Both the position numbers and the translations under genes were made by a program. The notes below the pieces were generated by a model. It was given only the letters and a program-made list of their open reading frames with translations, searched no databases and was not told the origin of the DNA. A stretch of 64,000 nucleotides of DNA from Lamellibrachia columna (Eukaryota; Annelida; Polychaeta; Sabellida; Siboglinidae): assembly GCA_963662155.1 (NCBI GenBank), contig OY759269.1, forward strand, positions 4,059,598-4,123,597. The letters are read 5' to 3'. Position 1 is the first letter of the stretch. Each line of letters opens with the position of its first letter. Of this stretch, positions 55,242 through 64,000 are shown piece after piece.

Positions 55242-58115
55242 GTGCAGGGGGGTTACCTAGAGGTGTCTCAAGCAGAACAAGAGGCCACTAGCACAGATAA
55301 ACCAATATCAAATCATCCGAAAATCATCTCTGAAAAAGGTTATAGATGCGTATGTTTAAATGCAAGGAGCATAGTAAATAAGAAAAACGAATTAAACATT
55401 ATGGTAGAAGATATTGACCCTCACATAATTGGTATAACTGAATCATGGGCTAACATAGATATAACAGATGCTGAATTAGGACTGACAGGATACGTAATGT
55501 TTAGGAAAGATCGAATAGGAAGAAGGGGCGGGGGAGTTATTTTATATGTTAAAGAATCTATTCAGGCTTATGAAATAAAACTAGAAAGGGAAGCAGATTG
55601 CGATGAAGCTGTTTGGTGCAAAATTGTTTCAGGAAATTCAAAATTAACTATTGGATTAGTTTACCGAAGTCCAAACATAAACGAAGAGGACAACACAAAA
55701 ATAAAAAACGCTATAAAGGAAGTTAGTAAAGGGGAATGTATCATAATGGGAGATTTTAACCATGGACACATACAATGGAATTCTCTAGAGAGCACAGGGA
55801 TTGAGGATCAACAATTTCTATGTTTAATCCAGGATAGCTTTCTTACTCAGCACGTACTAGAACCAACCAGGGGAGAAAATGTATTAGATATAGTTTTGTC
55901 ATCACAACAAGAATTAGTGGACAATGTAAAAATATTTGAACCATTGGGTAATAGTGACCATAATCAAATACATTTTGACATCAATGTAAAATCAGAAAGT
56001 AAAAATAAGAAAACGTACAAGAGAAACTTCCATAAAGGTAACTACAAAGATATGAGAAAATACTTAGCACAGCTAGATTGGAATAACATGCTGATGGATA
56101 AGACTGCAATTGAATGTTGGAATATTCTAAAATATGAAATTGAGAGTATCATTGATAAATTTGTTCCCTTCCGAAAACAAGGAAAACGGTGTAGAAAGAA
56201 ACACTTGTCAAAAGAGGCAATTAGAAAAATAATGCTAAAACAAACTATGTGGAGGGTTTATAGGCGTACCAGAAAGGAAGAAGACTATGCAAAATACAAA
56301 GAGGCACTTAATGCAGCTACAACTGAAATCAGACAATCTAAAAGAAGCTATGAGCAAAAACTGGCATGTAACATAAAAACTGACAGCAAGAGTTTTTATG
56401 CATATGTCAGGAGTAAACAAAACGTACAAGACAAGGTTGGACCTATAGAAGACAGTGCTGGAAATATAATATCACAGGGGTTTTTAATGGCGGAAGACCT
56501 AAATGGTTACTTCAGTTCAGTGTTTACAAAAGAAGATATTAGTTCATTACCAGTTGCTGATGCTAAATTTCAGGGGGCTAAATCTGACTATTTAGGACCG
56601 TTAGTTGTAACTCCAGAATTGGTAGCTAGGAAAATAAAGGCAATGAAGGATAACAAATCACCGGGAGTGGATGGGATTCCTCCAAAATTACTAATGGAAA
56701 CAGTAGATCAAATCAGTATACCACTTGCAAGAGTATTCAACTTGTCATTAAAAGAGGGAGTTGTTCCGTTTGAATGGAAAGAAGCAAACATCATACCATT
56801 ATTTAAAAAGGGTTCGAGAAATAAGTCAGAGAATTACAGACCAGTGAGTTTAACGTCAGTGATTTGTAAATTATTAGAAAGGTTAATTAAAGACCATATG
56901 GTGGACTTCCTCGTTAAGCATAAATTATTAAATTCATCTCAACATGGATTCCTTAAAGCGAGGTCATGCTTAACAAATATGTTATGTTTTTTGGAAGAAA
57001 TCACTAAGTGGATAGACATGGGATCGCCAGTAGATATTATCTACTTAGATTTTCAGAAAGCTTTTGACAAAGTGCCACATCAAAGATTGCTACTTAAATT
57101 AAAAGCCCATGGTATCGGGGATAGCATAACTGACTGGATAGAACAATGGCTGACTGACAGAAGACAACGAGTTGTAGTAGATGGCGAAGTTTCAAATTGG
57201 AAATCGGTTTTGAGTGGGGTACCTCAAGGATCAGTATTAGGACCTATATTATTCTTAATTTATATCAATGACTTGGACGAGAGTATAACAAGTAACGTAC
57301 TGAAATTTGCGGACGACACAAAACTGTTTAGAAAGGTTAATACTGATGGTGATAAACAACATTTACAAAACGATCTAGACAGATTAGTGAAATGGTCTGA
57401 GAAATGGCAGATGCTGTTCAATTTTGGGAAATGTAAATGCCTACATACAGGACATGGGAACTTGAATGTAAACTATAAAATGGGAGCTACTGTTCTTGGT
57501 ACTACTGTAAAAGAAAAGGACTTAGGAGTTACAATAAGCGCTGATATGAAAGTTTCAGAGCAGTGTGGTATTGCAGCTTCAAAGGGTAATCAAATTCTTG
57601 GATTGATTAGAAGAAACATAACATATAAGGGAAAAAAGTTAATTATACCTCTTTATAAAGCAATAGTTAGACCTCATTTAGAATACTGTATACAAGCATG
57701 GAGACCATATCGTAAGAAGGATATAGATACGCTTGAACGCATACAAAGGAGAGCAACTAAAATGATTCCAGAACTGAGAGACCTTAGTTATGAAGAACGC
57801 CTGAAAGAATGTGGTTTAACAACTCTAGAGACAAGGAGGTTAAGAGGAGATCAGATTGAAGTTTTTAAGATATTGAATGGGTATGAAAATATTGATAGAA
57901 ATATGTTTTTCTCACTCAAGAAGGATAGCAGAACTAGAGGACATGAGGTAAAATTAGTAAAGGATCAATGTAGATTGGACATCAGGAAGCACTCGTTCTC
58001 ACAGAGGACAATAAATGAATGGAACAAACTGTCTACAGATTGTGTAACTGCTAGCAGCGTGAATATGTTTAAAAACAAGGTTGACACATATATCAGGAGG
58101 GCGGGTTATAAGTAG
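55242..58115 (+). CDS. LINE-A ORF2: EEP endonuclease and reverse transcriptase, intact
   Basis: 957 residues without a stop. The EEP domain is near the N-terminus ('CVCLNARSIVNKKNEL', 'IIGITESW', 'GDFNHG' at residue 170, 'SDHN' at 238), with nicking residues present. RT: 'KSPGVDGIPPKLL', 'NYRPVSLTS', 'YLDFQKAFDKVPH' (catalytic Asp at 603), '[11 protein letters not shown]' and FADD (689-692). The C-terminal block is 'TRGHEVKLVKDQCRLDIRKH'. There is no ATG between the upstream stop (55221-55223) and the EEP start. The first in-frame ATG is inside the EEP domain, so GTG at 55242, stop-reinitiation after ORF1, or frameshifting must be used. It makes the nick and cDNA for retrotransposition. Confidence 0.93.
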   Translation: MQGGYLEVSQAEQEATSTDKPISNHPKIISEKGYRCVCLNARSIVNKKNELNIMVEDIDPHIIGITESWANIDITDAELGLTGYVMFRKDRIGRRGGGVILYVKESIQAYEIKLEREADCDEAVWCKIVSGNSKLTIGLVYRSPNINEEDNTKIKNAIKEVSKGECIIMGDFNHGHIQWNSLESTGIEDQQFLCLIQDSFLTQHVLEPTRGENVLDIVLSSQQELVDNVKIFEPLGNSDHNQIHFDINVKSESKNKKTYKRNFHKGNYKDMRKYLAQLDWNNMLMDKTAIECWNILKYEIESIIDKFVPFRKQGKRCRKKHLSKEAIRKIMLKQTMWRVYRRTRKEEDYAKYKEALNAATTEIRQSKRSYEQKLACNIKTDSKSFYAYVRSKQNVQDKVGPIEDSAGNIISQGFLMAEDLNGYFSSVFTKEDISSLPVADAKFQGAKSDYLGPLVVTPELVARKIKAMKDNKSPGVDGIPPKLLMETVDQISIPLARVFNLSLKEGVVPFEWKEANIIPLFKKGSRNKSENYRPVSLTSVICKLLERLIKDHMVDFLVKHKLLNSSQHGFLKARSCLTNMLCFLEEITKWIDMGSPVDIIYLDFQKAFDKVPHQRLLLKLKAHGIGDSITDWIEQWLTDRRQRVVVDGEVSNWKSVLSGVPQGSVLGPILFLIYINDLDESITSNVLKFADDTKLFRKVNTDGDKQHLQNDLDRLVKWSEKWQMLFNFGKCKCLHTGHGNLNVNYKMGATVLGTTVKEKDLGVTISADMKVSEQCGIAASKGNQILGLIRRNITYKGKKLIIPLYKAIVRPHLEYCIQAWRPYRKKDIDTLERIQRRATKMIPELRDLSYEERLKECGLTTLETRRLRGDQIEVFKILNGYENIDRNMFFSLKKDSRTRGHEVKLVKDQCRLDIRKHSFSQRTINEWNKLSTDCVTASSVNMFKNKVDTYIRRAGYK

Positions 58116-58215
58116 GTGAACATTGTTGGACTCTCGATAAGCCAATGGCTTCCTTGTCCACTTGCCATCTGGGCCTTTGGCTTGGATGGCAAATCTTGTT
58201 AAATCTTGTTAAACT

Positions 58216-58555
58216 GTGGCTAATCGGTGACACATCGTGCCAGTGAATGTAGTGGTGATGGTAGCCAGCTTATTTCATTGGTTACTTGTTTTAATTACAA
58301 TTGTTCACCGAGTGGAGTAGTGGACAAATAACCTGACTTAAACTGACTTAAAAGCTAGGCCATTGTGACCCCCTAACTCTCCTCCGGGAAGTTGCACCCC
58401 TCCATTCTGTTCTATTTATGGCATGCTGCTCTGCTGTCAACAGCAGGAGCCCAGTGTCATTCCTGATCTGGTCACTCACCTCTTCTGTGGCCTTGCTCTC
58501 TTCCGCTGTCAATGCTGTCTCAAACGTGCCCAAACCACCTTCTGTGTCCGATTAC
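58216..58555. other. no gene recognised
   Basis: A minus frame at 58348-58533 has no recognisable domain. Confidence 0.35.
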
Positions 58556-58559
58556 GTCT

Positions 58560-58965
58560 GTGATAGATTCACGGGTTAAAGTGTCCTCTCTGATCTTAAT
58601 ATTTTGTAGTCTGTCCACCTTCGTAACACCGCTAATAGCGTAATAATCTGTCCTTCAGTCTTATTGAGATGCTTCTGTTGGAAAATATATAATTTCTGAG
58701 TGTACCAAAGGCTGCCGATGCTAAGACTATGCGTCGACTAACATCTCTCTCCCTGTAGATGGTACCAAGAAGTAGAACTCTCCCACAGTCTCAAGTTCTT
58801 CACCAGAACAGTACACTTCTCTCATTTGGAGAAGTTGATTTTCATACCCCATTTTTATGCAGGCAGTGTGAAATTCTTTAGTTGAGAGTTGTAGCTTCTC
58901 AAACACGGTGGATATAATTGTTATTATATCATCTGCATATCTGATGTCAAAGCTGAGGTATTATG
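58560..58965 (-). pseudogene. non-LTR RT fragment (type E)
   Basis: The minus strand reads 'FDIRYADDIITIISTVFEKL', 'LSTKEFHTACIKMGYE', 'GEELETVGEF' and 'NIKIREDTLTRESI' in changing frames. The Y-A-D-D box and the following thumb motifs are recognisable. No upstream palm; short, old fragment. Confidence 0.65.
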
Positions 58966-59079
58966 ATAGTTATTTGTATAAATCACACTACTATTGTGTT
59001 AGTTTAATGTATTCAAATAATATGGTTTTAAAGCAGAGCATCCAACTGAATATGCTGCTATAGAATGAATAGCATGTAT

Positions 59080-59135
59080 CGGGGGGTGGGGGTGGGAGTG
59101 GGGGTGGGGGTGGAGTGTGTGTGAGAGTGTGTAGG
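59080..59135 (+). repeat. G-rich low-complexity tract
   Basis: Repeated GGGGTGGGGGTGGG units with potential for a G-quadruplex. Confidence 0.8.
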
Positions 59136-59629
59136 GTTGGGGCAAACTGTCACTTAGTTTGGTGATATTATCAGATCCTAGGGGCTCCCATCTTGGCAGT
59201 ATGTTTCAGAAGAAAAATGAGTAATGATTCAGTGTGATTTAACACTTTTTTTTTAACTAAAGCTAAAAAGTGCAATTTGTTAGTGAAATATAATTTTTTT
59301 TCTCGATCATTAGGATACATGATTTTAAGTATCTATACCTTTGTTTTAGATACAGGATTCCATTAAATCCACATTAAAAAGCCTAAAATGCGGCGCTTTA
59401 TTAAAAAATTATTTTCTATTGAAAAATAGACTTCAGAAGAGTAAAAAACATTTTGATCATATCTCTTATTTTTTAGTCCTATAGTAACAGTTAATGAGTT
59501 CATACCAATGCTTTCAGTGATTAGGATACTTTCTGACCCCCTAAGCCACTCCTCTATATGCTTAGATTAACATATGAAATATCTAAAGCAAATACTTGTG
59601 AATATGGCATTGATACGATAGACAGTGTT

Positions 59630-60068
59630 CATCTACTGCCAGTGGCAACAGTTGTGATATCATTGTCATTATTTAATTACAGAGTTAATATTTTTGAGGA
59701 AGACACCACCCAGTCTGCAGTTGGATTTTTGAGAAAACAGTTGCTCGTGGAATCCGACAGAATCCCCAGGTGTGGGAAATCACCATTGATAATGGCTACC
59801 CATCTCGTCTAGTACATTGGGTACTGCACCTCACTTGATAATGACTCAATTGTTATTGACCATAATTGTTATTGTCCTGATGGGTACCCATTATCAGTGG
59901 CGATATCCCACACCAGGGGATTCTGTAGAACGTGAGCAACTTCTTTCTGTAAAGCCAACTGGAGACTGGCAATGTCTTCCTCAAGAAATATGACTTTCAA
60001 ATTACCCAGTGGCAGTGACATCACAACTGCTGTCAACATGCCATGAGTAGATGTGAACACTGTCTATC
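59630..60068. repeat. inverted duplication with coding-like arms
   Basis: 59630-59815 and the reverse complement of 59873-60068 match ('ATAGACAGTGTTCA', 'TTGAGGAAGACA', 'GGTGTGGGA'). The right arm, read on minus, keeps 63 open codons including 'VIFLEEDIASLQLALQKEV'. Not recognised. Confidence 0.65.
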
Positions 60069-60119
60069 TAAGTCATATTCATGTTGACCAAAACATATAA
60101 AGGAGTGGATTTGGGGTGT

Positions 60120-60525
60120 AAATGAAAGCTCCTTTTTATAACCCTTTGGGGGTTGCTGGCAGGGGGAAGGCTCCACCTAAAATTGCTGGCATTGGTAATT
60201 CAGTGCACAGGGAATCCCAAGGGTAGATTTGGCACTGTTTTAGCCTTCTCACATTTGATTTTGGGAAGGGGGTTGCTAGCAGGGGAATACCCCACCTGAA
60301 ATTGCTGGCATTGGTCATTCCATACTCGGGGGACCCAATGGGAACATTTGACACCATTTTTATCCTTCACGTCTTTCCATTAAATAGGCATCATTCCATT
60401 AAATAAGTGCTCCTTTTCTCACTCTTAGGGGGTTGCTGGCAGGGGAAGGCTCCACCTAAAATTGCAGGCACTGGTAATTCCATATTCATGGAACACAATG
60501 GAAGATTTTACACTGTTTTACAACT
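60120..60525 (+). repeat. about 130-bp tandem/dispersed repeat, 3 units
   Basis: 'GGGGGTTGCTGGCAGGGG' followed by 'CCACCT(A/G)AAATTGC' recurs at about 60147, 60268 and 60427. A fourth, partial copy is at 61425-61460. Confidence 0.8.
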
Positions 60526-60559
60526 GAATATGCTGCCTTAGTATGAGTAGGTAGAATTG

Positions 60560-61345
60560 TGCCTTCCTGTAATAGATGAACACTGTCTATTAAATCTCCA
60601 ATATATGTCCAAACTAACGTCTTCATTTAGAATGTGGATTTCCATTGCCACCTTGTCAGTCTGCTTACAGAGCAAGGCATTGCCACCTTGTCAGTCTGCT
60701 TACAGAGCAAGGCATTCTACCGAAACTGGTCTTGTTTAGGTTCTGTCTGACATTCTTCTAAACATGGACTAACAGAAGGTAACACAACTAGTTTTAATTG
60801 ATTTGTTGTTGGATTTGGATATCTTGGACCACAACATTTTGCTTAATATCATGAATTGCACTTTTAGAGTATCAGACACCGCACTAAATTGGTTCTCCCG
60901 TCTGCTGTCAAGATCACAGTGTACCAATATCAATGGTACGGTGTCTGACCAGTTTGACCTTGACCAGGGAGTACCGCAAGGATCATGCCTAGGTCCTGTT
61001 AAATTCATGGAGTACTCTAGCCCAGTTTTCTATGCCATTAATCAGCATGGGAAATTGGGACACGCCTACACTGATGACCATCAAGTATACTGTACTTTCC
61101 ACCCTGATTCTATGGATAGTGACTATGAGTCTATGGAACGGTGCATCAGTGATATCAGCAGCTGGATGCAGAGCATGAAACTGAACGATTCCAAGACCGA
61201 GTCCATCCTAATCGGTAGTCCACAACAAATTGTAAAATGAACCAACACGTCTATTAACATCAGGGGCAGTGTAGTACAGACATCAGATTGTGCGCGAAAT
61301 TTGGCTGCTTATTTTGATAAGCACATGTCCATGGAACAACATATC
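60560..61345 (+). pseudogene. non-LTR RT fragment (type F)
   Basis: Pieces are 'CQSAYRARHSTETGLV' (60690-60739), then after a shift 'DLDILDHNILLNIM', 'ALNWFSRLLSRSQCTNI', 'LDQGVPQGSCLGPVKF', 'HAYTDDHQVYC' (normally Y-A-D-D) and 'SSWMQSMKLNDSKTE', ending with 'HMSMEQHIKSK'. An internal 29-bp duplication repeats 'GCCACCTTGTCAGTCTGC' at 60649/60680. RT palm remains, without endonuclease or 3' end. Confidence 0.8.
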
Positions 61346-61474
61346 AAATCCAAATAATCTTCAATTTTACACTCCCAAAGGGGGTATTTATCCCATAAAT
61401 AAATGTACCTTTCTCTCACCTTTTGGGCATTGCTGGCAGGGGCAAGCCCCACCTAAAATTGGGGAGTGTGTAGC

Positions 61475-62234
61475 ACGTGTGGTGTGGCGTGGTGTGGCGT
61501 GGCGTGGCTATGTGTGGTGTGGGTAGAGTTGTGCCTGTGTGAAAGATGTTTGTACGGTTTGTGCGTACATGTGTTTGTATGGCGTGTATGTGTTATCCTT
61601 TTGTGAATCCAATAAATTTGTTTATCTTGAATGTTGTGTATGAATCAGCTTGTCGTCACCTACTTAATCAGAAGCCTTGTTTACTCAAACGTGTTAATTG
61701 TAAATGCATTTACTAAGTTGTTTGTGGAAATAAAATAATTCATTCATTCACAAGTGTTCTCAATATTATTACATTTCCATCCTGTTCCTACATTAATACA
61801 TGGGCAAATACTTTCACAGTATGTTAATAATTAATATACGGATGGTCGAAAAGTGGTCTCTTAAAGTGCCTTTTTTAGCCAAATAAAATACTTACATGGT
61901 AATACAATCCATGCCTTTACAGGGATATATTCATCACTAAATATGATAATTCACAGTAATCTCGCAGCTCATTCTTCTAATCCAGGTGGACCATTTTAAG
62001 AAATCAGTGGGGGTATATCTCTCAGGAGGTGTTCTTTCACTATCTGTTTGATGAGGATTATGTAACTTGGAATGATCATAAAATACAACCAGTGTTGTGA
62101 ACAATTGTACATAACTAATTCTAATTGACTCCCGCTGACATAATTTCCAGTTTCTCACTCTGTATCTAGTTCCCCCCAATTTTTTTTAATTAGTTTCAGA
62201 TTTTTAACTTGGAATAACAACAAAAATAGCAGAA
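61475..62234. other. spacer with (GTGGTGTGGC)-like tract at 61475-61525
   Basis: No gene supported. Confidence 0.4.
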
Positions 62235-62765
62235 ACTGTGTCATAGGCATTTTAATACAGGTGGTCTCTTAATACAGATGATTTCTTAATGCAGGTTGTA
62301 TCATAATACAGGTGGTCTCTTAATGCAGGTTGTATCTTAATACAGGTGGTCTCTTAATGCAGGTTGCATCTTAATATAGGTGGTCTCTTAATGCAGGTTG
62401 TATCTTAATACAGGTGGTCTCTTAATGCAGGTTGTGTCTTAATACCGGTGGTCTCTTAATACAGATGATTTCTTAATGCACGTTGTATCATAATACAGGT
62501 GGTCTCTTAATGCAGGTTGTATCTTAATAAAGGTGGTCTCTTAATGCAGGTTGTATCTTAATACAGGTGGTCTCTTAATGCAGGTTGTATCTTAATACAG
62601 GTGGTCTCTTAATACAGATGATTTCTTAATGCACATTGTATCATAATACAGGTGGTCTCTTAAGGCAGGTTGTATCTTAATACAGGTGGTATCTTAATGC
62701 AGGTTGTATCTTAATACAGGTGGTCTCTTAATGCAGGTTGTATCTTAATAATGGTGGTACTTTGG
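62235..62765 (+). repeat. 34-bp satellite, about 15 units
   Basis: Unit 'AGGTGGTCTCTTAATGCAGG' plus 'TTGTATCTTAATAC', itself two related half-units. Higher-order variants ('CAGATGATTTCTTAATGCA') recur at 62276, 62462 and 62615. Confidence 0.95.
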
Positions 62766-63022
62766 GAGGAGGTGGCTGTGGTCGTTAATGGCAGGTGGTT
62801 GCTTAATGCAGGTGCTTGCTTGAGTAGGTTTGACTGTATTTTCAAACAAAGTCGTATTCAAACAAAATATCTGCATACTTGTCACAATGTGTAAAAATCC
62901 ACCTTTGTCCCTAATACATACAGTGTGTACAATCATGTTTGGTTACTGTTTATCAGTTTCATTAGAGAAAAATTAAAGTGACCTGAAGTATATTTATTTA
63001 ATAATGATTATGATAATGTTAT

Positions 63023-63915
63023 TGCTAATATATATTTATGCAATAACCAACACAAGTCCGATGCAGTAGAGAATTGAAACGGGCCAAATAAATTACATTT
63101 TTATTGCAAAGTGGACTGCTTATCACGCAGCCACTTTGGGAAGAACATTAACAGGAATGTGAGCTCCTCAAAGCAAACCAGACAGGAACTGAACATATGT
63201 ACAGCCCTGTCCGGCAAGTATCTCAGAGCCCACATTCCTACAAGCATGACGATAACATATATACATCAAGAAGTTGTCATGAACATGTAATGCAAAGAAT
63301 ACAGACATTCCACCACCAATACACAAATTTAATTACAAACAGGTGGGGCCATTTCGCTAACCTATATAAACATAAGTCAAGAATACTGATGAAGAAACCG
63401 GAAGCCTGTCTGCACAGAAAACCCCATGAACACCAAATATTAGGAGACAAACCCCCGTGTTCATCTAATATAAAGCCAAAAGTGGGGAAAGCGGTTTCGA
63501 CATCTTTCAACTTCCTATTTCATCAACGATGTACAATTGCATTTAAAATAAGGAAGAAAGGTGGGGAGGAGGGCGGATTTCGAGAGACAAATTTTAGACA
63601 CAACTTCGCAATGCAGAGACTGAAGCAGGAGTGAAAGATTCAAGCTACTTGGTTTCCGCTAAGCCGTGATTGGCTGGCTAGCGCGGAGTAATACAATTTA
63701 TTTGGCCAAATAGTTTCGGTGTAGTCTCAGACACCTAGGGCAAGTTTAACGGCGACCTGCCTTGGTTATTTCATAAAACTTGTTATGCACCTGGTGAGTT
63801 GCATAAATTCATTTATGCAATAACCAACACAAGTCCGACGTAGTGATGAATTGAAACGGGCCAAATAAATGACGTTTTTATTGCAAAGTGGACTGCTTAT
63901 CATGCTAATATATAT
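63023..63915 (+). repeat. segment bounded by about 90-bp direct repeats
   Basis: 'ATGCAATAACCAACACAAG' through 'GCAAAGTGGACTGCTTATCA' occurs at 63039-63130 and 63813-63904 at about 93% identity. Inside, 'GGCCAAATAAATT' and its inverse face each other (63085 and 63694). One plus-strand frame (63197-63634, 145 codons) is open but unrecognised. The arrangement resembles a TRIM-like element or a simple duplication. Confidence 0.6.
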
Positions 63916-64000
63916 TTACACATACCACTTAGCTGTTTCAAACTGTATACAATTTACACACAACTTGTTAGATGATAAACAGTAATTTATTTTCATTATC

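Larger units (their letters stand above)
53919..58215 (+). mobile_element. LINE-A: CR1-type non-LTR retrotransposon, nearly complete
   Basis: Master-like copy of the LINE fragments at 2.4, 8.3, 24.5 and 37.6 kb. It has ORF1 (zinc-finger-like plus SGNH hydrolase), ORF2 (EEP endonuclease plus RT), a 100-bp 3' UTR and a tail of two 'AATCTTGTTA' units, the short-repeat 3' end typical of CR1. ORF1 has no ATG before its zinc finger, so the 5' end is probably truncated near 53920. Confidence 0.9.

Overview
This is eukaryotic DNA. It has GT-AG introns, tRNA-derived SINE fragments, CR1/L2-type LINEs, Penelope-like elements, a gypsy pol, MITEs and many microsatellites and satellites. There are no bacterial operons, CRISPR arrays or phage genes. 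The transposon mix and a ciliary gene (TMEM237) point to a metazoan. A marine lophotrochozoan such as a mollusc is my best guess, but that is an inference. The window is mostly repeats, with islands of spliced host exons.

Layout. 0.7-15.5 kb: a composite repeat field built from one module (here M). M carries a short signal-peptide-like ORF and occurs in several diverged copies. One copy contains a 60-bp satellite, an internal CR1 fragment and a 23-bp satellite. A separate 2.3-kb block is duplicated (3.4-5.7 and 12.3-14.7 kb). 15.6-19.7 kb: a decayed minus-strand LINE with a 2A-like motif, split by a Penelope insertion that has perfect 129-bp inverted arms and a 15-bp target duplication. 20.1-21.2 kb: an old RT pseudogene. 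21.9-22.6 kb: a possible small secreted gene with ten cysteines. 22.8-23.5 kb: a hAT-type non-autonomous transposon. 24.2-29.1 kb: TMEM237 on the minus strand, modelled in six exons whose phases all agree. 30-40 kb: (GA)n, a LINE remnant flanked by 57-bp direct repeats, a MITE, a Penelope fragment and an isolated terminal exon. 39.7-43.5 kb: a decayed minus-strand gypsy element. 44.1-44.9 kb: inverted units separated by AT tracts. 45.9-47.5 kb: a 33-bp satellite grown from a tRNA-like SINE head. 50.4-53.4 kb: two 3' exons of a kelch-repeat gene, invaded by two minisatellites. 53.9-58.2 kb: an almost complete CR1-type LINE with an intact ORF2. 58-64 kb: RT fragments, a 34-bp satellite and a direct-repeat-bounded segment.

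How it fits together. Only TMEM237, the kelch gene, the 36.7-kb exon and perhaps the Cys-rich exon look like host coding sequence. Everything else is mobile DNA or tandem arrays. The recurring pattern is that arrays can be traced to an identifiable parent sequence beside them: module M, a SINE head, a kelch exon, or a dispersed repeat. The window therefore shows satellites at an early stage of birth.
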